64,000 bases of DNA, taken from the NCBI RefSeq assembly GCF_003634315.1, contig NZ_RBXL01000001.1:3142501-3206500 (forward strand), read 5' to 3'. The position numbers and the translations under genes are program-made. Under the pieces are notes generated by a model that was not told the DNA's origin, made no database searches, and saw nothing but the letters and a program-made list of their open reading frames with translations. Source of the DNA: Thiocapsa rosea (GTDB taxonomy: Bacteria > Pseudomonadota > Gammaproteobacteria > Chromatiales > Chromatiaceae). Positions within the stretch are counted from its first letter, which is position 1. Each line of letters opens with the position of its first letter. Positions 37,447 through 45,249 of the stretch are shown one piece after another.

Positions 37447-38044
37447 CTAGCTCGCCGGGTTAGCCGGTACTGGTCGATGCAACGCCTCCAGCGCGCTGGC
37501 GATGTCTTGACTCATGGTCGCCAGCGCCCGGCCGTGAGCGGCGGCGAGATCGTCGTATCCGGGCCCGTCCGCGGGTTTCCGCACGCGGGTGCGCCCGGTC
37601 GCGTTCCGTCCGTCCTCGGCCCGGCGCACCGTCCACACCGCCCCCGGGGTGGCGGCTTCGCCGAGGGCGGAGTCGAACTGCTGTACCTCGATAGTGACAC
37701 GGTAGACGGAATCCCCAGCCGTTCGATCGGGGAACAAGGTCACCCTCGGGGTGCCGAGTCGGGTCGCCAGGTTCTCCGCGACCGCCGCGGCAATGGCGTC
37801 CGCCAGGGGCGAGGCACAGCGGTTGTACTCCTCCAGGCGGACCCGGTTGGGGGCCTCGGCGATCACCATCTGCGGCCGATCCACCTGGGCCGGGATGGCG
37901 ACGGGTCCCACGACCACGGCGATGCTGGGGGCCCTGGGCGCCCGGTGGCAGGTTGGCGCCGAGGGTGTAGAAGCGGGCCGGCGTCGAGGCGCACCCGATC
38001 AGCGAGGCGCAGATGAGTGCTACACAAGCGAGGCGGTTAATCAT
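37447..38044 (-). pseudogene. pqiC: PqiC-type lipoprotein, frameshifted
   Basis: The 5' part (38044 to about 37935) encodes a lipoprotein signal with lipobox LIGC and CASTPARFYTLGANLPPG, typical of PqiC/ABC-type transport auxiliary lipoproteins. The remainder continues in another frame as SIAVVVGPVAIPAQVDRPQM to the end at 37447 (GRALATMSQDIASAL). The shift falls in a G/C-rich run near 37930-37945. A single base change would restore a ~198-residue protein, so this is either a recent mutation or a sequencing error. PqiC anchors the PqiB tube to the outer membrane. Its start overlaps the pqiB stop by four bases. Confidence 0.8.
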
Positions 38045-39711
38045 TGGTTCCCCTTCCCCTTACCGCGAATCAGCGCCTGCGGGTTGCGTTCCAGATAGTC
38101 GCTCAAGACCCGCACCGCCCGCGCCGCTCGGGTGATCTCGATCAGGGCGGCGCTGAGCTCTTGCTGGGCTGCGCTGTTTCTGCTCAGCAGACTCTCGTCG
38201 GTGTCCTCGAGGACCCGCTCCGCGACCACTACGGCGCCCCGCAGCGCGGCCATGGTCTTATTGAGCTCGGGCAGGGTTTCGGTGTCGGCGTTCGCGAGCA
38301 GCCGGTCCAGGTTCTCGAGCGAGCTGTCGAGCTTCCGGCCGATGGGTTCGAGCGGCAACTCCTCGACCTTGGCGAGGATGTCGTGCAGCTGGTCCAGGAT
38401 GCCGCTAGCCTTGGACTCGAGGTCCGCGAGCCCGCCGGGGGTCACCGGTAACTCCAGGGGATCCCGGGTCCAGTCCATGTCCGCCTTGGGCGCCTTGGGC
38501 TGGTAGTCCAGGGCGACATAGCGCTCGCCGGTGAGCAGATTGCCGGTCCGCAGCTGCACCCGCAGCCCCAGGTCTTCGATCTGGTGCCGAATCAGCTTGA
38601 TCCGCTCGTCCTCCCCGGCATTCACCAGCGCCCGGCCCAGCTCCTGTTGCCCCGGCGTGAGCTGGGTGACCAACCGCTCGGGGAAGAAGGTGATGAGCAG
38701 GCGGGGGCGGAAGGCGCGGGTCTCGGGATCCACCGCCAGGCCGATCTCGGCGACCTCGCCGGCCCTGATCCCTAGGAGCTTCACCGGCGCGCCGACCTGG
38801 AGCCCGTCGAGCGTGTCGGTGTAGATGACGTAGCGGCGCGCGACCGGATCGGGTTGCTTCAGGGCGTTCGTCTGGCTGCCGAAGAGCGTGAACACGCTGC
38901 CCTCCCCCGCCGGCCCGGTCGCCGTGACGAAGCTCGGCACGTCGAAGGCCACCCCGCCGGCGAGCAGCGACACCAAGGACTGGGTGCGCACATCGAATCC
39001 TTCCGCGCTGAGCGAGACATCGATGCCGCTCGCATCCCAGAACCGAGTCTCGGGCGTCACATATTGCTCGTACGGGGTAAAGACGAACACGCTGATGTCG
39101 ACCCCGGAGCCGTCCGCCGCCAGCGCGTAGGCGACCACTTCGCCCACCTTGAGACGGCGAAAGTACAGCGGGGAGCCGAGCCCGATGGAGCCCAGGTCGG
39201 ACGCCTTCAGGACGAAGCGCCGGCCGGGCTGATCGGTGATCGCCGGGGCGGCATCGAGCCCGACGAAGCGACGCTGCTCCTTGGTCGAGTTACCCGGCTG
39301 GAGCCCGATATAGTTGCCCGAGATCAGCGTGCCGAGCCCCGACACCCCGCTCAGGGTGACCCGCGGCTCCACGATCCAGAAGCGGGTGTCCTCCACCAGG
39401 AGACCGGCCGCGCTGCGATCCATCTTGACCGTCAGCTCGACCTTGGAGAATCGGTCGGCGAGCCGAACCGCAGTGACATGACCGATGTCCACGTCCTTGA
39501 ACTTGACCACGGTCTTGCCCGCTTGAACCCCCGCGGCCGTTTGGAACAGGAGGGTGATGGTGGGCCCCTCGGTCAGGATGCGCTGGACCGCGATCCCGAT
39601 GGCCACCGCGGCGGCGAGGAGCGGGATGATCCAGACGACCGAGGCCCGGCTTCGACGCGGCGGCTCGAGGCTGGCCAGGGGCAGATCGTCGGTCGTCGTC
39701 GGCTCAGACAT
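38041..39711 (-). CDS. pqiB: PqiB, MCE-domain intermembrane transport protein
   Basis: 556 residues: one N-terminal membrane helix (about 24-44), then three MCE/MlaD repeats (near 52-140, 165-230 and 290-370, each with a pattern such as VVKFKDVDIGHVTAVRL) and a long C-terminal helical region. PqiB forms a syringe-like hexamer across the periplasm for lipid movement between membranes. It overlaps the upstream pqiA gene by eight bases and the downstream pqiC by four, so the four genes form one tight operon. Confidence 0.92.
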   Translation of the reverse strand: MSEPTTTDDLPLASLEPPRRSRASVVWIIPLLAAAVAIGIAVQRILTEGPTITLLFQTAAGVQAGKTVVKFKDVDIGHVTAVRLADRFSKVELTVKMDRSAAGLLVEDTRFWIVEPRVTLSGVSGLGTLISGNYIGLQPGNSTKEQRRFVGLDAAPAITDQPGRRFVLKASDLGSIGLGSPLYFRRLKVGEVVAYALAADGSGVDISVFVFTPYEQYVTPETRFWDASGIDVSLSAEGFDVRTQSLVSLLAGGVAFDVPSFVTATGPAGEGSVFTLFGSQTNALKQPDPVARRYVIYTDTLDGLQVGAPVKLLGIRAGEVAEIGLAVDPETRAFRPRLLITFFPERLVTQLTPGQQELGRALVNAGEDERIKLIRHQIEDLGLRVQLRTGNLLTGERYVALDYQPKAPKADMDWTRDPLELPVTPGGLADLESKASGILDQLHDILAKVEELPLEPIGRKLDSSLENLDRLLANADTETLPELNKTMAALRGAVVVAERVLEDTDESLLSRNSAAQQELSAALIEITRAARAVRVLSDYLERNPQALIRGKGKGNQ

Positions 39712-40342
39712 GACAGGGCTCGATCTCGTTGCGATCCCAGAGAAGTCGGGGATCCAGGGAGTCCGCAGCGAGCATGGTCAGCACCACGACCGCGGCAAAG
39801 AACAAGACCCCAAGCCCGGGCTCGACGGACATGAGTGGATCGAGCTGGACCAAGGCAACCGTAAAGGTCGCGACGAAGACGTCCAGCATCGACCAGGGAC
39901 CGACCGCCCTGACGATCCGATGCAGCCGCATACGCTGTCGCTCCCCGCCGCGGATACCGCGCCGGATTGCGATCAGCAGCCAGCCCAGGGAGAGCAGCTT
40001 GCCCAGCGGGATCATGAAGCTCGCGACCAGCACGATCAGGGCCAGCGGCCAGGAGCCCGAGCCATAAAGGAACACGACACCGCCCAGGATGGTGTCGGGC
40101 TTGGAGGAGCCGAACGCGTCGGTGACCATCACGGGGAGAACATTGGCCGGGACGAAACAGACGGCGGCGGCGACCCCTAACGCCCAACTCCGCTGGATGG
40201 AATCCGGGTGTCGCCGGTGGAGCCGGGCGCCGCAGCGCGGGCAGAAACCCGCCTCGGCAGGAGCATCCATCCGCACCAAAAGTCCGCATGCACTGCATGA
40301 GATCAACCCTCGGCGAGCGGCGGTGAATAACGCCCCTGTCAT
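39704..40342 (-). CDS. pqiA: PqiA domain protein (second half)
   Basis: 212 residues: an N-terminal zinc-ribbon CSACGLL...CPRCGARL, then four hydrophobic helices. In E. coli a single PqiA chain carries two such units; here each unit is its own gene and this is the second. The start overlaps the stop of the first by four bases. The proteins are inner-membrane partners of the PqiB tube. ATG at 40342 is internal to a longer open frame whose upstream part is in the shadow of the neighbouring gene. Confidence 0.88.
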   Translation of the reverse strand: MTGALFTAARRGLISCSACGLLVRMDAPAEAGFCPRCGARLHRRHPDSIQRSWALGVAAAVCFVPANVLPVMVTDAFGSSKPDTILGGVVFLYGSGSWPLALIVLVASFMIPLGKLLSLGWLLIAIRRGIRGGERQRMRLHRIVRAVGPWSMLDVFVATFTVALVQLDPLMSVEPGLGVLFFAAVVVLTMLAADSLDPRLLWDRNEIEPCHV

Positions 40343-41022
40343 CGGGCAGTCGTTCCGCCGGTTCCGTTCGCAGCTGATGCGCCGGAACCGCGAGGCGTGT
40401 CCTGCGTGGACCAAGCGACGCGATCCCAAATGGTCCGCGGGTCGAAGCTGGTGGCCAGGCCAGCCAGCAACGCGAGCAAGGCACCTGTCGCGAAGAGCCC
40501 GACCCCGGGGTCCACGGTGGCCAGATCGGCGATCTTCACCAGCGCGACCAGGATGCCGAGCAGCATGACCTCGGGCAAAGACCAAGCGCGCGCGTGGCCC
40601 GCAAGACGCAAGAGGGCACCGGCCCACGAAGGCGCGGGCGGTCGGCGCACGGCCAGCAAGAGGGTGCAGACCAGGGTGAGATAGGCCGCCGGGGCGAGCG
40701 TCGTACAGATCAACACGAGCGTCGCCGTGATCGGCTGACCCTGGGTCCACATTTCCAGCGCACCGCCGATGATGGTGGTCTGCGCGGACCGTCCGACGGC
40801 CGAAAGACTCATCAGCGGGGTCGCCTGAGCGACCGCGAAGGTGATCGTCGCCGCAACGGCGAGGGCCAGAGGCCGCTCGATGGGATCCATCGGCGGAGCG
40901 GCCAGAACCTCGCCGCAGCGCGGGCAGCGCGCCCGGGCACCCGGCGGGACGGGCGGCAGCCTTTGAAGCAGGTCGCAACCCGGGCAGGCAACGATGTCGG
41001 CGGTCGGGTGTATTCGGGCCAT
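40339..41022 (-). CDS. pqiA: PqiA domain protein (first half)
   Basis: 227 residues: zinc-ribbon CPGCDLL...CPRCGEVL at about 13-39, then four hydrophobic helices (about 50-190) with MSLSAVGRSAQTTI in the loop, and a hydrophilic Gly/Thr-rich tail. First gene of the pqiAABC operon by position, with 38 bases to the upstream membrane-protein gene. Splitting PqiA into two chains occurs in other gammaproteobacteria. Confidence 0.88.
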   Translation of the reverse strand: MARIHPTADIVACPGCDLLQRLPPVPPGARARCPRCGEVLAAPPMDPIERPLALAVAATITFAVAQATPLMSLSAVGRSAQTTIIGGALEMWTQGQPITATLVLICTTLAPAAYLTLVCTLLLAVRRPPAPSWAGALLRLAGHARAWSLPEVMLLGILVALVKIADLATVDPGVGLFATGALLALLAGLATSFDPRTIWDRVAWSTQDTPRGSGASAANGTGGTTAR

Positions 41023-41060
41023 GGGTGGAGTGCTGCCCTATCGGATCTCAAACTCGGATC

Positions 41061-41573
41061 TCAATGAGGAGGGCTCGGCAAGGGCCCGAAGAACAGCTGC
41101 TTGGCCTTGTCCTTGCCGATCAGGCGCACCAGTTCGTGCAGGGTGCAGTACATCAGAATCAGCAGGAAAAGCAGGATCTGAATGGCCCAGAAATGCGGCC
41201 AGACGATCTCGGCGAGCAGTTTCTCGTTGCCTGCGACCACACCGCCTGCTTGCCGAGCGAAGTCGACGAGACGCTCCGCATAGTGCACCGCCGCGGCAAC
41301 CATCTGATACAGCAGCGTCTTCCAGAGCACGTTGTAGACCAGCGGCTTGTCGGGAAAGCGATTGATGATGGGCAGCAAGTCGGCGATCAGCACCGCCTTG
41401 CCGAGGATCAGGGCCGCAAGCGCGATCGAGACCGAGGTCGTGACCTTGATGCCGGTCCCCTCGAGCATCAAGACGCGGATCACCAGCACCAGGTGCAGGG
41501 CGACGAAGAAATAGAGCGTCGGCGGCAGGATCGCCAAGAGCTCTTCTTTAACCTTGGTGACAACGTTGTTCAT
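41061..41573 (-). CDS. Four-helix membrane protein of unknown function
   Basis: 170 residues. Hydrophobic helices at about 15-38, 45-68, 85-105 and 130-152. The first is preceded by a charged amphipathic stretch (VVTKVKEELLAILPP). Family not recognised. It sits between pqiA and the LysM-HdeA gene in the same direction. ATG at 41573 has no obvious strong ribosome-binding site (GGACACC), but the longer frame upstream is not protein-like. Confidence 0.7.
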   Translation of the reverse strand: MNNVVTKVKEELLAILPPTLYFFVALHLVLVIRVLMLEGTGIKVTTSVSIALAALILGKAVLIADLLPIINRFPDKPLVYNVLWKTLLYQMVAAAVHYAERLVDFARQAGGVVAGNEKLLAEIVWPHFWAIQILLFLLILMYCTLHELVRLIGKDKAKQLFFGPLPSPPH

Positions 41574-41668
41574 GGTGTCCGGGGGTCCTGCCGGGCGGGC
41601 GTCCCGGCGTTGTTCAGGTCGCCCGCTCCGCGCGTGCGGAGCGGGCATCAACCGGATCGACCTGGAGC

Positions 41669-42235
41669 TTAGTCGAGCTTCTTCATCTCCGCCTTGGCCT
41701 TCTGCCAGAAGGTCTCCTTGGGTGCCTTCTTGCATTCCTCGACGACGAAGGGGACGACCGTCTCGATGCCCTCTACATCCACGGCCTCCGCCTCGGGTTC
41801 GCCCTTCGCGTTGTAGGCGACTGCCCAAGACACCGCTTCGGGCTGGAAGCTCTCCTCCAGAACGAGAAACTCCTCGCAGGTCGTCTTGGAGTCGACCTTG
41901 TGGGACGACGCATGCGCGCCGGCGGATTTCCCCGCATGCGCACCGCCGGATGCAATCACCAGCTTCTCGCCGGTCTTGACCACGTCGGAGGTCAGCTTAT
42001 TCGCTGCCTTGAGTGCATCGACCGAGACCTTGAAACGCTGGCTGATCGCGAACAGGTCATCGCCCTCGACCACCCGATAGGTCGCGGTGGCGGCGTCGTA
42101 CTTGCCTTCGGCGTGGGTGCGCGGACCCGTGTCCGCCGCTTGGACGCTGCCGAACGCCAGACAGGCGGTCAACGCCAGGACCGAGCAGACCCCTTTCAGG
42201 GCGGATTGACGGGAGGGAGTTTGCTGCTGTTGCAT
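41669..42235 (-). CDS. LysM-HdeA fusion, exported
   Basis: 188 residues. Signal peptide (cleavage near VQA-AD, 31-33). A LysM domain (about 48-96) starts with the leader HAEGKYDAATATYRVVEGDD shared with the arylsulfatase at 47937. The C-terminal part (about 115-180) resembles HdeA/HdeB acid chaperones: TCEEFLVLEESFQPEAVSWA and VVPFVVEECKKAPKETFWQK, with Cys120 and Cys168 in the positions that form the family disulfide. A peptidoglycan-tethered HdeA-like chaperone is the natural inference. The ATG has AAGGTGAAC upstream. The fusion itself is unusual. Confidence 0.85.
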   Translation of the reverse strand: MQQQQTPSRQSALKGVCSVLALTACLAFGSVQAADTGPRTHAEGKYDAATATYRVVEGDDLFAISQRFKVSVDALKAANKLTSDVVKTGEKLVIASGGAHAGKSAGAHASSHKVDSKTTCEEFLVLEESFQPEAVSWAVAYNAKGEPEAEAVDVEGIETVVPFVVEECKKAPKETFWQKAKAEMKKLD

Positions 42236-42318
42236 CGCTTTGTTCACCTTGGGTTGGGTTGACTGGTTATGGGTCTTGATCCAGACCGGTGATCTCGACC
42301 GATTCTGATGGCTGTGCC

Positions 42319-42870
42319 TCAATAGATCACGGCACGGCGGAAGCTGCGGCGGCCCACGCCGGCGAAGGACACCGGGCTCAGGGGCATGCCGATGATGTCG
42401 ATGAAGAGCGACGCCGGTCCCGCTTCGGCGGGAAGCGTCCCCTCGAGCACCCGAACCTGGTAGCTCAGATCATCCCCGACGAGCTCCGGCTCCTGGAGCA
42501 CCAGCACCACGTCATCCATCTCCCGATTCTCGAGGAACGACAGGGTCGCGTTGGGAGGATCGAGCAGGAAGCTCTCCTCGCCTTCACTCCAGAAGGGAAC
42601 GAAGCGCGCGGTGGACATGTGGCCGGCGATGCGCTCCGGGCGGTCGGAGAACATCACCGTGGCTGGACTGATGCCTTTGAGGGTGAGGCGGCCGTCCGCA
42701 TGGACGATGGATCGAGCATTCTGAACGAACAGGAAATCCGCCTTATCGCCGGACGCATGGCCCGTTTTCTTGTGCTCGCTCGCACCCGTGTCGGCCATCG
42801 CAGACTTCGAGGCCAAGGCCAGGGGCGCCAGCGTGGCGGCTGCGGCAAGCAGGTGTCTTCTCGTGGTCAT
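42319..42870 (-). CDS. Exported protein of unknown function
   Basis: 183 residues. The N terminus TTRRHLLAAAATLAPLALAS is a twin-arginine-like or Sec signal. The mature part begins with a His-rich segment (SEHKKTGHASGDK) and contains FLFVQNARSIVHADGRLTLK and DRPERIAGHMSTARFVPFW. I do not recognise a named domain, although the latter segments look like a conserved family of exported proteins. The gene lies between the LysM-HdeA gene (84 bases downstream) and the beta-barrel gene. Confidence 0.75.
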   Translation of the reverse strand: MTTRRHLLAAAATLAPLALASKSAMADTGASEHKKTGHASGDKADFLFVQNARSIVHADGRLTLKGISPATVMFSDRPERIAGHMSTARFVPFWSEGEESFLLDPPNATLSFLENREMDDVVLVLQEPELVGDDLSYQVRVLEGTLPAEAGPASLFIDIIGMPLSPVSFAGVGRRSFRRAVIY

Positions 42871-42948
42871 CGTCGTCTCACAGTTAGGGGTTCAGTGGGT
42901 GGTCGGGTCAGGTGTCGGTGTCAATCAGGGCGCTGTCTTGTCGCGTCC

Positions 42949-43764
42949 CTACCAACGGAAGGTTGCCCCAAGCACGGGGCCGGTAAAACGGATGTCCGTA
43001 TTGTCCTCGTCGAACTCATAGGACAGGGAACGCAGGGCGAGCGTGATGTCGCCCCAATCGAAGCGATAACCGGCCCCCAGGGCGGCCTGCCAGGTCCAGT
43101 TCGACGAGCCGGTGCCCACATCCAGGTAGTAGGGCATGAACCAACGGGTGTCCCCGAACAGGACCTGGCCTTTGACCCCCAGGATGCCGTCCCACTGCTC
43201 CCTGTTCGAGGAGACCTTGCCGGTGCGATCGAGCCGGCCGTCGCTGCCCGCGAGTTGCCACGTCAACTCGGTATCCAGGCCGAGGTAGCGGAAACCGGCC
43301 AGCAGATCGACATTGCCCCAGTCGCCATGGGACAGGGTGTAGCCGCCGGCCAGCGTCCATACCGTCGCACTCAGACTCGTCTCGGCCTGCTGATTCAGGG
43401 AGATGGGCAAGGGTTCGCCGCGGGCTCCGCTGACGGGGCGAATCCGCGAGTCCTGGTTGCCCAGGTCCAGGTAGATGATGTCGGTGACGACCGACCAGGG
43501 CCCCTTGCGCGCTTCCCCGCTCAACATCAAGGCAAATTGCAGATTCGACAGATAGTCGTTGGGTCCGATCTCAGTGCTCAGGCCGCGGCTGGCATAATCC
43601 AAGTTGCCGTTGACATTCGGCAGCCAGAGATAGGGAGTGACGCTGAAGCGCCAATTCCCGTCAAAGGAGTCAACCTCGGCCACGGCGGGGATGGCGATCA
43701 GCGATCCGACGCACAGGGCCGTCGCCTGAGCCAGTGCCGAAAGGGCGGGTGTCGTCTGTATCAT
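42949..43764 (-). CDS. Outer-membrane beta-barrel protein
   Basis: 271 residues. Signal peptide (AIPAVAEV, cleavage near residue 29), then strands of alternating hydrophobic and polar residues: WRFSVTPYLWLPNVNGNLDY, SLSATVWTLAGGYTL, AALGAGYRFDWGDITLAL, and a terminal aromatic RW suited to BAM recognition. Family resembles uncharacterised outer-membrane porin-like or OmpW-like proteins. Gene spacing to the exported protein gene downstream is 79 bases, so it may start the next transcript. Confidence 0.8.
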   Translation of the reverse strand: MIQTTPALSALAQATALCVGSLIAIPAVAEVDSFDGNWRFSVTPYLWLPNVNGNLDYASRGLSTEIGPNDYLSNLQFALMLSGEARKGPWSVVTDIIYLDLGNQDSRIRPVSGARGEPLPISLNQQAETSLSATVWTLAGGYTLSHGDWGNVDLLAGFRYLGLDTELTWQLAGSDGRLDRTGKVSSNREQWDGILGVKGQVLFGDTRWFMPYYLDVGTGSSNWTWQAALGAGYRFDWGDITLALRSLSYEFDEDNTDIRFTGPVLGATFRW

Positions 43765-43986
43765 GTGTCGATTGAAACTCCGTTCGGTATGAGAACGTCC
43801 AAGCGTCGCGTCCCGACTTCGGAAACGCCACTTGGGGTTGGGGCCGCGAGAGGCGTCGTTGGTGCGCGGCCGGCAAAACGGTGCAGGCCAGGGTGAGAGG
43901 GCCATGCCCAGGACGACTTGCGCCGATCGGGGCAAGTCGCCTGGCGTACGAACGGATGACGTCAGGTCACGGCGCGAGCCTTGACG

Positions 43987-44817
43987 TTATTTCGGAAACA
44001 TCAATTGAATCTGAGCGCGGATCTGCCAGTCGGCGCCTTCGTCCGGCGTGACCGCGTTGTAGTAGGCCGAGAGCTGTGTATTCACCGGGAGCTTGCCCAG
44101 GTGGAAGATCTTACCCACGCCGCCGCCGACCGGAATGGTCCAGCGATCATCGCTGTCGGCCGTCCAATTGACCGTGAGGATCGGCGCTGACGTCAAATAG
44201 AACCCGCCCTTGAAGTTGTAATTGAGGAAGGGCTGGATCAGGCCGTTGTTGTAGTAGCCCCCGTGCTTATCGTTGGTCAGGGCCCAGATATTATTCACCA
44301 GTGCGCCATAGACCCAGGGACTGCCGTGATCCAGATGCAGCATCACGAACGAAGGTCCCAAGCCCCAGTTCCCGTTTCCCAACTCCTCTTCCGTGTTGGT
44401 GGGCAACTGCACGACCGGACCCGCGCCCCAGATCCATTTGCCGGGGTTGGCGGGCGACAGGAAGGCTGTGAATACGGTATCGCCGATGCCCGTCGTGCTC
44501 TCGATATCGGGTCCGAGGTCCGGCATCGAAATGACCGGGACGATGGTCCGGGTGATGATATTCCAGTCCTGATTGATCGAGATGGGGATCACCGGCTGGA
44601 TGTTGAGGATGTTCTGGGTGCCCCGCTCCGGCCCGAAGTTGAGATTGGTGTTGTTCTGGAACGGTAAGCTGATCAGGTTGCCGACCGGGTTTTGGGCGAG
44701 CTTGGCAAGCTCCTCGGCGCTCATCGTCGCCATGGCGGACCCGGATGCCAGCAGCGCGGTCCCGCAGGCACCGCCGATCAACCACTTTGCCCATCTTGCA
44801 TTGCTTCGATTCGTCAT
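43987..44817 (-). CDS. Outer-membrane beta-barrel transporter-like protein
   Basis: 276 residues. Signal peptide from the ATG at 44817, then SAEELAKLAQNPVGNLISLP and NNTNLNFGPERGTQNILNIQ, which are characteristic of the 'neuromedin U-like' outer-membrane protein family (name is historical). Continues in about ten amphipathic strands and ends QLMFPK. The family is thought to be a porin or channel of unknown substrate. It lies between another barrel gene and the small membrane-protein gene. Confidence 0.8.
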   Translation of the reverse strand: MTNRSNARWAKWLIGGACGTALLASGSAMATMSAEELAKLAQNPVGNLISLPFQNNTNLNFGPERGTQNILNIQPVIPISINQDWNIITRTIVPVISMPDLGPDIESTTGIGDTVFTAFLSPANPGKWIWGAGPVVQLPTNTEEELGNGNWGLGPSFVMLHLDHGSPWVYGALVNNIWALTNDKHGGYYNNGLIQPFLNYNFKGGFYLTSAPILTVNWTADSDDRWTIPVGGGVGKIFHLGKLPVNTQLSAYYNAVTPDEGADWQIRAQIQLMFPK

Positions 44818-44888
44818 CTGTCGATCCCTATCCATTCTTTTGTTTGTGCCCCGGCGGGATGGGACTCCAGGGTCGGCCGTGGTCGGAA

Positions 44889-45242
44889 TCAAGTGGCACC
44901 GGGGCGATCACGGAACCAAAGCAAAGCCAGCAAACCCGTCAGGATCGCGTGCAGGACGACCGCGGGCCATAGCAACGGGCCGGTCAAACCGTGCGCGACT
45001 CCGACATAGGCGAGATACAGCGCGACGGTCGCGCTGTAGATCAACATGCCGATCCGCGGAGGGCCCGGCCAGCAGGCTATCCCCAATGCGATCAGGGCGA
45101 TGCCCGCCACCCGGGCGACCGGTATGGCGATGCCGGTCGGTTCCTCGCCCAGCAACAACCGCCCGACGAGCGAGGGAACGATCAGCAACGCCAAGCCCGT
45201 TGCGACTTCCCCGACCGCGGCGAAGATCAGCGCTCCTTTCAT
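44889..45242 (-). CDS. Small four-helix membrane protein
   Basis: 117 residues with hydrophobic segments at about 4-26, 40-58, 63-83 and 88-110, rich in Ala, Leu and Gly. No charged catalytic motif. Family resembles the small DUF4345-like membrane proteins but I cannot confirm it. It starts seven bases after the stop of the arylsulfatase gene (45250), so it belongs to that transcript. Confidence 0.65.
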   Translation of the reverse strand: MKGALIFAAVGEVATGLALLIVPSLVGRLLLGEEPTGIAIPVARVAGIALIALGIACWPGPPRIGMLIYSATVALYLAYVGVAHGLTGPLLWPAVVLHAILTGLLALLWFRDRPGAT

Positions 45243-45249
45243 TCTTCGA

